This document shows positions 24,112 to 32,794 of a stretch of DNA of 41,207 nt, piece after piece. The notes below the pieces were generated by a model, which was not told the DNA's origin, ran no database searches, and worked only from the letters and a program-made list of their open reading frames with translations. The number at the start of each line of letters is the position of its first letter. Position 1 is the first letter of the stretch. Source of the stretch: JBPOIC01 sp052034865 (GTDB lineage: Bacteria; UBA10199; JADFYH01); NCBI GenBank assembly GCA_052034865.1, contig JBPOIC010000012.1:1-41207 (forward strand), in the 5' to 3' direction. Both the position numbers and the translations under genes were made by a program.

Positions 24112-25260
24112 ATGCCTGAAAAATTCTCTCTCACAAATTTCAGAAAATGGACCCTCTTTCTTCCATTCGTCTTTCTGATCGCTTTTGGCACATCCACCTA
24201 CGCAAGCTCTGCTCATAGGGAAGTCCGTTCTTTAAGAGATCGTTTACATACCAGCCTTTCGAGCCGCCTGCTGACACAACCTCTTTCCTCCTGGGCTAGA
24301 CCCGACGGTTATATCTATGCGATCGATGTCGCCCAGCTCCTCATTTACGCAGCCCGGCGGCAAGACTCTAACCTGTATCTGCGCCTGTTTCAGTTTGCGA
24401 AAGAGCATCTGATTCTGAACTCACCTGACGATCCTTTTACGCAAGGCTTTGTTTTGTGGCGCTATCGAGAAGGAAGTCTCCCTGATGCTTCGGGCACAAC
24501 CGAGGCCCTCCGCCTGGCTCAGGGTTTGTGGATGGGAGGCAAGGCCTTTTCCCATCCAGACGATCTGGCGCTCGCAAAGCTTGTTCTGAAGGGCTACAGC
24601 CAGCATGGCAGGTACGATGGAAAATTCTGGATGATTCACAATTATTTCAATCTTCAAACCCGTGCCTTCGCGACCAATTCCTTTCTGGTCGACTACGATC
24701 CAGATCTGGTTTCTGAAATCGCAAAAGAAACCAATGACATTGCTCTCAAAGATATTGCACAGAAATCCTACCAAATCATCCATCAGGCCCTGGCCCCCTC
24801 CGGATTGATTTACGATCTCATCCAGCCTGAAATTGTTACTCTTTTTCCTGAGGCTCTGGTTATTTTTTCACCAAATGATGTCATCCAGTTGGACAATTCC
24901 CTTCTAGTTGCCGAGCGCTGCGTAAAAGCCAAACCTGAAATTGCCCGACGAATCCTGAACTTTGCCTTAAGCCAGCCGCACCCGCTGCATCTTTATTATC
25001 TCGGACGCACGGGAACACCTGCGTTCAAGACCCTGGGAGGCCTCACAACTTATGCAGGTCTGGTCCGGCTGGCTTATCATTTGAATGATGATTTTGCCCT
25101 GCGTTATTTTCTTCCGCATTTAATGAAATATGCTGAATCGTTTTTAAAAAATCCCCCAGGCCTCTACCTTTATGGAATGGGGGAAACTCTTTTGGCTCTC
25201 GATAAGGCTCTCGAAAAAATTCCTGAAAACTCATTCGAATTTTTGAAATGGAAACCGTGA
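24112..25260 (+). CDS. Exported protein of unknown function, possibly six-hairpin glycosidase-like
   Basis: This 382-residue protein has a signal peptide (hydrophobic 13-30, ending TSTYASS). The mature part is helical with many aromatic residues: SSWARPDGYIYAIDVAQLL, PDASGTTEALRLAQGLW, GKFWMIHNYFNLQTRAF, and later GLTTYAGLVRLAYHL. Paired helices with exposed Asp, Glu and Tyr in this style recall (alpha/alpha)6 glycoside hydrolases such as GH8, and Asp/Glu in PDASGTTEA could be catalytic. That is a resemblance, not an identification. It is followed after 25 bases by a response regulator and then a histidine kinase on the same strand, so the three probably form one unit, with this protein either a sensed component or a target. 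Confidence 0.65.
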   Translation: MPEKFSLTNFRKWTLFLPFVFLIAFGTSTYASSAHREVRSLRDRLHTSLSSRLLTQPLSSWARPDGYIYAIDVAQLLIYAARRQDSNLYLRLFQFAKEHLILNSPDDPFTQGFVLWRYREGSLPDASGTTEALRLAQGLWMGGKAFSHPDDLALAKLVLKGYSQHGRYDGKFWMIHNYFNLQTRAFATNSFLVDYDPDLVSEIAKETNDIALKDIAQKSYQIIHQALAPSGLIYDLIQPEIVTLFPEALVIFSPNDVIQLDNSLLVAERCVKAKPEIARRILNFALSQPHPLHLYYLGRTGTPAFKTLGGLTTYAGLVRLAYHLNDDFALRYFLPHLMKYAESFLKNPPGLYLYGMGETLLALDKALEKIPENSFEFLKWKP

Positions 25261-25285
25261 AGAGCGATTCCTTTGTAGTCTCTCT

Positions 25286-25984
25286 ATGGGAACGAATTTA
25301 AAACCTAAAATTCTCATCATTGAAGATGAAGATTCGATCCTACAGGGTCTTTGTGACGTCCTCATTTTTCATGGCTATGAAGTGGAGACTGCGCGCGAAG
25401 GAACGGAAGGTTTAAAGAAAGCTAAAACCGGTCTTTATCATTTGATTCTTTTGGATGTGATGCTTCCGGGAATGGATGGTTTTACAATCTGCAACGAAAT
25501 CCGCAAATCAGATCGCTCCCAGCCCATCATTCTCCTGACCGCCAAAAGCGATGAAGAAAACATCGTCCACGGTCTAAAACTTGGTGCTGACGACTATGTG
25601 ACAAAACCATTTTCCATCCGCGAGCTTTTGGCCCGCATGGAAGCGGTTTTTCGCCGAAGCCAAAAACTGATCGCTGAAAAGGAAAAGATAATCTGGTGCG
25701 ATTGGATCCTCGATCCGATGAATCTCACGGCTACCCGAGATAAAAATGAAATCGAGCTTACCCGACGTGAAGTCGATCTGTTACGGTATCTGATCAAAAA
25801 CTCCGATCGTCCCGTGAGCCGTCAGGAACTTCTCAAGGAGGTCTGGGGTTATGGCAATACCCTGATGGATACCCGGACGGTAGACATTCACCTGGCCAAG
25901 CTGCGTAAAAAAATCGAACCCAACCCTGAAGAACCTGTCTATCTGCTCACGATTCGGGGAGAAGGGTACCGCATCAAAGCATAA
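25286..25984 (+). CDS. OmpR/PhoB-type response regulator
   Basis: This 232-residue two-domain regulator has a receiver domain (residues 7-120) with the acid pair in IEDEDS, phosphoacceptor Asp57 in LLDVMLPGMDG, Thr85 in LLTAKS and Lys107 in VTKPF. The C-terminal winged helix (about 135-230) shows ELTRREVDLLRYLI, the recognition-helix stretch TRTVDIHLAKLRKKIE and the closing IRGEGYRI. It would bind DNA when phosphorylated by the kinase encoded 55 bases downstream. No Shine-Dalgarno sequence is seen before the ATG, which lies 25 bases after the exported unknown. Target genes cannot be read from the window. Confidence 0.95.
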   Translation: MGTNLKPKILIIEDEDSILQGLCDVLIFHGYEVETAREGTEGLKKAKTGLYHLILLDVMLPGMDGFTICNEIRKSDRSQPIILLTAKSDEENIVHGLKLGADDYVTKPFSIRELLARMEAVFRRSQKLIAEKEKIIWCDWILDPMNLTATRDKNEIELTRREVDLLRYLIKNSDRPVSRQELLKEVWGYGNTLMDTRTVDIHLAKLRKKIEPNPEEPVYLLTIRGEGYRIKA

Positions 25985-26038
25985 ACTTTTACAATCTTTT
26001 TACCCCACCTTACCCTCACTTCATGCTGAAATAGACTT

Positions 26039-28261
26039 ATGAGAAAATTGAAAATTCAATTTTCACTGTTTTTTCTTTTGATCGCCATCGCTTTGTTTTT
26101 TTTACTGTTCAACTCCTATCGCCAGCTGAACCTGGAGGAGCAGTCCCTCTGGAAAGGGCTGAGTGAACAGGCCTATCATCAGATAGAAACGGATCTGGCT
26201 GATTTTCTCGCCCTGGAAAACCGGCGTTCCTTTAGCGAATACCGCTACTATCAGGCCCTGCCGGGATTGAATCTCAACCCCGATTCTCTGAATGTTTCTC
26301 CCCTTTCACAACTGATACCTGAAGAGCTTGAAAAAGGACTCCTCGGTTATTTTCAGATGGATCCCGACGGAACCTTCTCTACTCCCTATCTTCCCACAGA
26401 TCTGAGACTTCATAAAAAGATCGCCGATTTGACAGATCGTCAGGAACTGGAAAAAAAACTTCAGGCACGGACAGCCCGGTTTCGAGAAGAGCTTTTTGAA
26501 GAAGCAAGAGGAGTCCAGGAAGATCTGCAGAGACGTTATCCCGATCTTTTCAATAAATTGCCTGAGCGAGCCCGAAAGACAAAACTTCCAAAACCGGCAA
26601 CTGTTATTCAGGATCAGGGGGTTCTTTCTCTCCACGATGACTTAACCCTTCCTGCGAAAGAGAAAGCAGAAAGCGCTCCCCTTCCCCTGCCCTCTCCGAA
26701 AAACACGTTATCCTCCGGATCCGATTCAAATGAGAGGGGGAACGAATCGATATTTTCAAAAGCGGATATAAATACGGAATTTCGCTCTAGCCCTTCCCTG
26801 ATCTCACCGGATAAAACTGAAAAAAAGGAAGCCCCATCTCACAACCCCTCTTCAACTCTTCCCTTTAAAAGGCCTCCTCCTGCTGAAAAAGTTAGAGAGG
26901 AAAAACCCTTAAGCTCAACCCAGGTAGAGATCTTTCAAAATCAAAATATTTCGGAAAATCGAAACGGGTCTGCCCTTTTTAATTCGAGTAAAAAAAGCGC
27001 AGGTACCGAAGAGGCAAAAATCGAGTCAGCAGATCAGGCGCCATCTTCACCCAAGGTCTCTCGCAAGATCTCACCTGACCAGACCTTAACTCAAAAATCA
27101 GCCCAGCCTGAAGAAAAAGAACTCAAATTCATTTCGCTTTTCATTGATCCCTTTCAGGTCCGACTGGATGACAATCACTACCTCATTTTTTACAGGCGGG
27201 TCTGGATTCAGCAGAATCTTTATCTGCAGGGTTTTGTCATGGATGGAGAAAGGTTTTTTAAAGGTCTCATGCATCATTCTCTTGGGGGCTCAGAGCTTGG
27301 GCGTCTGGCATCTGCGAGCCTGAAAGCTGGAGACGCTCTGGTCTCTCAATATCCGAATGCTTCACAAGTCCAAAAGGAGATCGTCCTTTTTAGCCAATCA
27401 CTTCCCTATCCTTTTCAGAAGTTAAGCTGGGAAATCTCAGCAGAAGAGATTCCCGCTCTGGGCACCAGACTCCATTTAAATATGATGGCAATTTTTGTTT
27501 TCCTGCTCTCGACCTTTGGACTGTTTACAATTTATCGCTCGGCTGCCCGTGAAGTGGAATTGTCATCCAAACGTCAGGATTTTATCTCGGCAGTTACTCA
27601 CGAGCTTAAAACCCCTCTTACTGCCATCCGCATGTATGGGGAAATGCTGAAAAACCAATGGGTAGAGGAGGAAAATAAAAAGGACTACTACCATCTGATA
27701 GACAAGGAAAGTGCACGCTTAAGCCGTTTGATTGATCGGGTGCTTGAGCTTTCTAGGCTTGAGAAAAAGACCAGTCGACTTCGGCTTAAAACCGCCTGTC
27801 CAGCGAGCGATTTTGACGAAATCGGAAACGAGCTGAAACCCTTGGCCAGCGTCCAGGGCTTTAAACTGGAGCTTCATCGCGAGAAAAGTCTTTCAGATAT
27901 GACGTATGATCCAGAAGCCCTCAAACAGGTGTTTCTCATCTTCCTGGAAAACAGCCTGAAGTTTTGCACCCAAAGTGAGAATAAAACCCTGAATCTGAAT
28001 TTATTTCTAAAAGGAAATCAGCTGCTATGGGAATGGAAAGATCATGGCCCGGGAGTCCCCAAAGACGAGCTTAATAAAATCTTTCAGAAATTTTATCGGA
28101 TTGAAAATGAGAACACACGTCGCACGCAGGGGACGGGCATTGGACTTGCCCTGGCTCAAATGATTGTTCAATCGATGGGAGGTAAAGTCGAGGCTTCATT
28201 GGGAGATGAAAAAACCGAATCTCCCGGTCTTGTTCTGCGTCTTTATTTCAATGCAACCTGA
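26039..28261 (+). CDS. Membrane sensor histidine kinase with a long disordered sensor insert
   Basis: This 740-residue kinase has a membrane segment at 5-25, a large outside region (about 26-478), a second membrane segment (479-499, MMAIFVFLLSTFGLFTIY), and then the kinase core without an obvious HAMP domain. The H box is FISAVTHELKTPLTAIRMYGE with His521, the N box is VFLIFLENSLKF, and the G boxes are DHGPGVP and GTGIGLALAQMI. The outside region contains a low-complexity stretch (about 185-360) rich in S, P, K, E and N, flanked by ordered blocks SFSEYRYYQALPG and FISLFIDPFQVRLDDNHYLIFYRRVW. It pairs with the response regulator just upstream. The stop is followed by a weak GAAAG/CTTTC hairpin and a T-rich stretch that may end the transcript. 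The signal is unknown. Confidence 0.92.
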   Translation: MRKLKIQFSLFFLLIAIALFFLLFNSYRQLNLEEQSLWKGLSEQAYHQIETDLADFLALENRRSFSEYRYYQALPGLNLNPDSLNVSPLSQLIPEELEKGLLGYFQMDPDGTFSTPYLPTDLRLHKKIADLTDRQELEKKLQARTARFREELFEEARGVQEDLQRRYPDLFNKLPERARKTKLPKPATVIQDQGVLSLHDDLTLPAKEKAESAPLPLPSPKNTLSSGSDSNERGNESIFSKADINTEFRSSPSLISPDKTEKKEAPSHNPSSTLPFKRPPPAEKVREEKPLSSTQVEIFQNQNISENRNGSALFNSSKKSAGTEEAKIESADQAPSSPKVSRKISPDQTLTQKSAQPEEKELKFISLFIDPFQVRLDDNHYLIFYRRVWIQQNLYLQGFVMDGERFFKGLMHHSLGGSELGRLASASLKAGDALVSQYPNASQVQKEIVLFSQSLPYPFQKLSWEISAEEIPALGTRLHLNMMAIFVFLLSTFGLFTIYRSAAREVELSSKRQDFISAVTHELKTPLTAIRMYGEMLKNQWVEEENKKDYYHLIDKESARLSRLIDRVLELSRLEKKTSRLRLKTACPASDFDEIGNELKPLASVQGFKLELHREKSLSDMTYDPEALKQVFLIFLENSLKFCTQSENKTLNLNLFLKGNQLLWEWKDHGPGVPKDELNKIFQKFYRIENENTRRTQGTGIGLALAQMIVQSMGGKVEASLGDEKTESPGLVLRLYFNAT

Positions 28262-28354
28262 AAGAATCTTTCTTGTTTTCATTTTCTGACAAACGCTTTT
28301 TGCCAGGAGGTGAAAGGGCAAATTTATAATATCACTCAAGGCTCCAACCAGCGC

Positions 28355-29173
28355 TCAATCCAGCCGGACGACGTCCCCTGCAATCACGCGATGTAATCCC
28401 GAAGAAGTCCCGACGATCAAAAAACCATTTTCATCAAGACCCGCGCAGATTCCTTTATAGCTTCCTTTTTCTTCACGGATCTCCACCTGATGCCCTTTCA
28501 TCCCAGAGGCCTTTTCACAGTCTTCTTTTAAAGATTTAAAACCCTGTTTCAGAAAACATCCATACATCTTAAAAAACCTCGCCAAAAGCTCACCTGCAAG
28601 TTGAGACAAGTCTATGTCTGAACTGGAATGCTGTAGCATAGATGTGACGTGAGGCTGAAGGACATCCGAATAGTCCGAAGCGGATGAAAATACATTTAGT
28701 CCGATTCCAATAACGACTGCAGAATCTGCTGGATCACGGAAGTCCATCTCGCACAAAATCCCACCTAATTTATGCTGGGACACATATAAATCATTGGGCC
28801 ATTTCAGCCACAAGCCTTTCGGGAGATGGTTTTGAAGAGTTTTAAAACAGGCCAACCCTGTCATGAGCGTCAGGGGAGGAACATCGGCCGGACCGAGTTC
28901 TGGGTTCAGCAAAATCGAAAAATAAAGATTGCCGGACGGAGGCGACTCCCATCTCCTTCCCAAACGACCTCTCCCAGCTGACTGCTGATGGGCAAAAACA
29001 ACCAGGCCTTCTTTCCTTCCTTGTTTGGCCAGATCAAAGACAGCGTCGTTTGTGGATGGGATCTGGTTGAAAATCTCAAGATCCAGCGCGGGATGAAAGT
29101 CCGTCGGGCTTTCCAGAGCCCGTTGATAGGCCTGAAAAAGAAGATCTTTTTGAAGAGTTGTTTTTTCTCTCAT
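28355..29173 (-). CDS. birA: Biotin--[acetyl-CoA-carboxylase] ligase
   Basis: BirA makes biotinyl-AMP and attaches biotin to the carrier domain of acetyl-CoA carboxylase. The 272-residue protein has the biotin-AMP loop GRGRLGRRW (67-75), the KWPNDLY motif (124-130), and the catalytic-type Lys135 in HKLGGIL, then a small C-terminal SH3-like domain ending GSYKGICAGLDENGFLIV. There is no N-terminal winged helix, so it is a class I ligase that should not repress biotin genes. About 30 residues before the catalytic domain are not recognisable. It is convergent with the histidine kinase gene and divergent from the diguanylate cyclase gene. Confidence 0.94.
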   Translation of the reverse strand: MREKTTLQKDLLFQAYQRALESPTDFHPALDLEIFNQIPSTNDAVFDLAKQGRKEGLVVFAHQQSAGRGRLGRRWESPPSGNLYFSILLNPELGPADVPPLTLMTGLACFKTLQNHLPKGLWLKWPNDLYVSQHKLGGILCEMDFRDPADSAVVIGIGLNVFSSASDYSDVLQPHVTSMLQHSSSDIDLSQLAGELLARFFKMYGCFLKQGFKSLKEDCEKASGMKGHQVEIREEKGSYKGICAGLDENGFLIVGTSSGLHRVIAGDVVRLD

Positions 29174-29240
29174 TTTTTCTTTCTATTCAAAGAGGTTTTC
29201 CCTTGTTCATTTAAGATCAGGAGAAAAACCCATGCGGACA

Positions 29241-29270
29241 TTGACAATCCAAATTGAGGCTCCCTAGAAT
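29241..29270 (+). promoter_or_regulatory. Near-consensus sigma70 promoter for the diguanylate cyclase gene
   Basis: A perfect TTGACA (29241-29246) and TAGAAT (29265-29270) are separated by 18 bases. Transcription would start near 29277, leaving a leader of about 113 bases. Confidence 0.7.
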
Positions 29271-29344
29271 GCGAGCCAATGTTAAAAAAGTCGATGTACA
29301 GACTCATTTCCTTCTTTTTTATGAGAAATAAGTTTTATAAAGAT

Positions 29345-29378
29345 TGAAATCACATCCTGCTTTTAAGGCATGATTTCA
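29345..29378 (+). promoter_or_regulatory. Leader hairpin just upstream of the diguanylate cyclase start
   Basis: TGAAATCA (29345-29352) is exactly complementary to TGATTTCA (29371-29378), enclosing 18 bases with further weak pairing. The stem ends 11 bases before the ATG, where a ribosome site would be; none is visible. It could affect translation. It does not match a c-di-GMP riboswitch that I know. Confidence 0.4.
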
Positions 29379-29389
29379 AAACAGAATTT

Positions 29390-30943
29390 ATGATTTCCGA
29401 ACTGCATCCAGTCCAAAAAATCCTAAGATTGATCCGAGAGAATGTGGGCTGGAAAATAGCCGCCATCACGTCGGTCTCCCTTCTTTTTGTAGCTCTGCTC
29501 ATCATCATCAGTTTTTCGGTCATTCCGGTCCAGATCTTTTCGAAATTCAATCTCATCCAGATCCTGCTTGTTCTGGTTACTCTCCTGACTTTTCTGGCGG
29601 TATTAGTCATTAACTTCTCAACGAGCTATCTGATTCAAAAACCCCTCGACCGACTCATCCATGCCATCTCTCATGCTGAAATTGGAAATTTGCGCGTTCG
29701 CGCAGAAGTCGAAAGCCAGGATGAGATTGGCGAACTCACCTCCAAATTCAATAAAATGCTGGAAAAAATCAGCGAGCTTGATTTCAGAAAAATGAAAACC
29801 GAGCGCGAGCTGATTCTGGCTCAGCAGGAGCTGAAGTACAAAAAAGTCCTCGAAGAAAAAGCCACGATTATTGAAGAAACAAATCAGCAGCTCGCCCGCA
29901 GCGTCAACGACCTTTCGATTCTCTACCAGGTCAGCCAGAGAATTTCGGCAACGATCGTACCAGAAGAACTCTATGACATCCTTATCGATGTCGTGGTAAA
30001 AACCCTCGGCTTTCAGGAATTCGCCCTTCTGCTCTACAGCGAGGAGGCCAGAAAACTGCACGTCAGGGCGGCTTATGGTTTTAAGGATAATAAAAAAATC
30101 AAGGAGCTGACATTTGATCTGGGTGAAGGAATCAGTGGGCGGGTCGCAGAAAGTCGCCAACCGATCTATATTGAAGACACCTCCCAAAATTCAACTTACC
30201 TGCATTACAAGGGAGAAAAGATGGAAGAAGGCTCTTTTCTTTCACTCCCCATTCTAAGCCACAATCAGATTCTGGGTGTGATGAATTTCGCGCGACCCGA
30301 AACACACTCATTCTCCCCCATGGACATCAAGCTTTTAAGCTCGCTTGCCAACCAGCTCGGAGTGGTCCTGGAAAACGTTCGCCTCTACGCCAAAACAAAA
30401 GAGCTTTCGGTCACGGATGAATTGACCCACCTTTATAACCGTCGTCATTTTCAGGACATTTTCCAGATGGAATGGAAGCGGGCACGACGCTTCAGCCGTT
30501 CGCTTTCTCTTTTGATGATAGATGTAGATCATTTCAAACGCTACAACGATACCTATGGCCATCTGGAAGGAGATGAAGTTTTAAAGGAAATTTCCCAGAT
30601 CCTGATCAACAGCATCCGCGAAGTCGACACCGTAGCCCGCTATGGGGGAGAAGAGTTTGCCGTCATCCTTACTCAAACGACACTTGAGGAAGCCTCGATG
30701 GTGGCCGAAAAAATCTGCGCGAATATCCGCAAGCATACTTTCAAATGCGGGAGTGAATCTCCGGAAAGCCAGATTACCATTTCGGTGGGAGTCTCCAACC
30801 TTCCTTATGATGCTGCCACCATTGAAGATCTGATTCTTCATGCTGACACAGCCTTATATAAGGCAAAGGCCGCAGGGAGAAATTGCATTACCCGCTATGA
30901 AGGGCCAAAATCCTTAGGGCTTAGGGCTTTAAGAGGCCAATGA
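29390..30943 (+). CDS. Membrane GAF-GGDEF diguanylate cyclase
   Basis: This 517-residue protein makes cyclic di-GMP from GTP. In order: two membrane segments (about 20-42 and 52-78) with almost no loop between them, a HAMP-like linker (PLDRLIHAISHAEIGNLRVRAE, 83-104, to DEIGELTSKFNKML), a coiled coil (about 125-175), a GAF sensor domain (about 190-340; LGEGISGRVAESRQPI), and a GGDEF domain with the active site GGEEF at 419-423. The inhibitory RxxD site is present as REVD, five residues before it, so product inhibition is expected. The metal-binding Asp is in MIDVDHFKRYND. The outside region is too short for a separate sensor, so the signal probably enters through GAF or the membrane. The end overlaps the convergent nucleotidyltransferase gene by 49 bases. 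Confidence 0.94.
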   Translation: MISELHPVQKILRLIRENVGWKIAAITSVSLLFVALLIIISFSVIPVQIFSKFNLIQILLVLVTLLTFLAVLVINFSTSYLIQKPLDRLIHAISHAEIGNLRVRAEVESQDEIGELTSKFNKMLEKISELDFRKMKTERELILAQQELKYKKVLEEKATIIEETNQQLARSVNDLSILYQVSQRISATIVPEELYDILIDVVVKTLGFQEFALLLYSEEARKLHVRAAYGFKDNKKIKELTFDLGEGISGRVAESRQPIYIEDTSQNSTYLHYKGEKMEEGSFLSLPILSHNQILGVMNFARPETHSFSPMDIKLLSSLANQLGVVLENVRLYAKTKELSVTDELTHLYNRRHFQDIFQMEWKRARRFSRSLSLLMIDVDHFKRYNDTYGHLEGDEVLKEISQILINSIREVDTVARYGGEEFAVILTQTTLEEASMVAEKICANIRKHTFKCGSESPESQITISVGVSNLPYDAATIEDLILHADTALYKAKAAGRNCITRYEGPKSLGLRALRGQ

Positions 30944-31668
30944 TTCTGAAATTCATTTTTCACACCCTCGTAGCGCTCAAGTGTTCCAACATCCCTCCAA
31001 TAATCCTGATGAATCCAACCATTCAGTCGCCTTCCTTTTTCCAGGAGAGGCAGATACCCATCCTGAACCAGACAAGCTTTTTTGTGGAACGGTAAAACAT
31101 CGAATAAAGCAGGTTCCAGGATTTGAACACCGGTAAAAATCGTTTTTTCACAGGAAGCGATCGACGGAGGGTGGGCGGCAATGGCCTGAATTCTTTGATC
31201 AGGGTCCACATACACCCAACGGGTGATATCCTCACGAAATTCGGGAGCAACAACAAGAGTTGCCAGGGCAGGATGGGATTGGTGGAACTTCCAAAGTTTG
31301 ATCAAATCAAGATCGATCATCACGTCTGCATTCAGCAAATAAAAAGATTCATTTTTTAAAAACTTCTCGGCTGCTTTGACTCCACCTCCGGTTCCCAGAA
31401 TTTCGCTTTCATTTGAGTAATGGATTTTCAGCCCATAGCGGGACCCATCTCCCAGTCTGGATTGAATCTGATTTCCGAGATGGTGGAGATTGATCACGAC
31501 CTCTTTCACTCCTGCCTTTTTTAAAAGCAGTAAATTGTAAAGAATGAGAGGCTGACCTGCGACTTCAATCAAGGGTTTTGGGATTTGGTTTGTCAAAGGC
31601 CTGAGACGCTCGCCCAAACCGGCAGCAAGAAGCATGGCCTTGCAAGGTAAATTCAAAGGAAGACTCAT
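30895..31668 (-). CDS. Sugar-phosphate nucleotidyltransferase (MurU / ManC-like)
   Basis: This 257-residue enzyme has the nucleotidyltransferase signature LLAAGLGERLRPLT (13-26) with Lys31, then EILGTGGGVKAAEKFL and the metal-binding LNADVMID. Size and order fit the short group that includes MurU (MurNAc-1-phosphate uridylyltransferase of cell-wall recycling) and mannose-1-phosphate guanylyltransferases. No acyltransferase or left-handed helix domain follows, so it only performs nucleotidyl transfer. MurU would suit a cell-wall context, given the nearby transglycosylase, but no kinase partner (AmgK) is in the window, so the sugar is undetermined. The last 49 bases overlap the end of the diguanylate cyclase gene on the other strand. 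Confidence 0.87.
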   Translation of the reverse strand: MSLPLNLPCKAMLLAAGLGERLRPLTNQIPKPLIEVAGQPLILYNLLLLKKAGVKEVVINLHHLGNQIQSRLGDGSRYGLKIHYSNESEILGTGGGVKAAEKFLKNESFYLLNADVMIDLDLIKLWKFHQSHPALATLVVAPEFREDITRWVYVDPDQRIQAIAAHPPSIASCEKTIFTGVQILEPALFDVLPFHKKACLVQDGYLPLLEKGRRLNGWIHQDYWRDVGTLERYEGVKNEFQNHWPLKALSPKDFGPS

Positions 31669-31749
31669 AGGTATTGTGAATAAAAAGGGATGAATATTTA
31701 AGAGCGCTCTTAGTGAAGCAGAGGGTCGAATACAAGCCTTAAGATGGCT

Positions 31750-32655
31750 TCAACTGGTTTCAGAAGATACAGGGGTTTTAAGGATCTGTATCTGATAGAG
31801 GACTGCCCCCCGGCTGGGACGAAAGGGTGAATGGGTTTCTGTGACATAGGCATAAATCAGGGAAGCTCCCAGATAAAAAATAAGCGAAGAATAGTAGATC
31901 CAGAAGAGCAAGACCAGAAGGGAGCTGGCAGCTCCAAAAAAATAATTAAGTTTCAAATGCGAGATATAAAGGCTGATCAAGGCCCGTCCAGCCGATAGCA
32001 TTACCGAAGTAAAAAAAGCACCAATCAGGATATCTCTCCAACGAACCTTAATCGCAGGTAAAAATCTGTAAAGAAGTACTACCATCATAAAAATGAGAAG
32101 GAATGAGGCGAGGAAATTGATATACACCAGCAAAAGCTCTGGAAGATGAAGATACTGTGAAAGTTTATCCCGAAAACCCGACACCAGGGCACTGAGAAAC
32201 CAGAAAAGAATCAGGACTGGAGCCATGGCAAAAACCATCAGCAAGGCAATCAGTCTTTCCGAGATAAAAACCAGAAGATCATTTCGTTTTGGATCTGATT
32301 GCACAGACCAGATTCGGTTGAGTCCTCCACTTAAATGGGCAAAGATCGATGTAGAACCCAGCAGCATCATTCCAATACCAATTAAAGTAGTTCCTAACCC
32401 ACCCTTTGCCAGGCTTGATTTGACTAAAATCTCCTGAAGCAAACGAGCACTCTCTTCACCAATATACCCTGAAACTTCGATTATTAATCGGGATCGCGCC
32501 GTTTGCTCACCTAACAAGATTCCAGTCACCCCCGTTACAATGAGCAGCAGGGGCGCTAACGACAACAAGGCATAGAATGCGAGGGCGGCAGAGCTTTTCA
32601 GACCTTCGGCACGAACCCACTGAAGAATGGCCTTTTTAAGGATTCTCCATCCCAT
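31750..32655 (-). CDS. YihY/BrkB family inner-membrane protein
   Basis: This 301-residue protein has about six membrane segments. It shows the family pattern: an N-terminal amphipathic helix then SSAALAFYALLSLAPLLLIV, LGSTSIFAHLSGGLNRIW, a central VRWRDILIGAFFTSVML block, and FFGAASSLLVLLFWIYYSSLIFYLGAS near the C-terminus. The family (PF03631) was once wrongly labelled ribonuclease BN; its function is unknown, possibly in transport or envelope integrity. It is 81 bases upstream of the nucleotidyltransferase on the same strand, and divergent from the TamA-like gene. Confidence 0.93.
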   Translation of the reverse strand: MGWRILKKAILQWVRAEGLKSSAALAFYALLSLAPLLLIVTGVTGILLGEQTARSRLIIEVSGYIGEESARLLQEILVKSSLAKGGLGTTLIGIGMMLLGSTSIFAHLSGGLNRIWSVQSDPKRNDLLVFISERLIALLMVFAMAPVLILFWFLSALVSGFRDKLSQYLHLPELLLVYINFLASFLLIFMMVVLLYRFLPAIKVRWRDILIGAFFTSVMLSAGRALISLYISHLKLNYFFGAASSLLVLLFWIYYSSLIFYLGASLIYAYVTETHSPFRPSRGAVLYQIQILKTPVSSETS

Positions 32656-32794
32656 ATTTTCTCAAGCTATTTCATTTCGATATCAAATCCAAAACTCCTG
32701 ACATGAAAAAGCCGCTTTAAAATGAAGCTTTGTAAATTTCTTCGGGTGCCTGTCTTTTCACCTAAATCCCAGATGAGCTATCTTTAAGGTCTCC

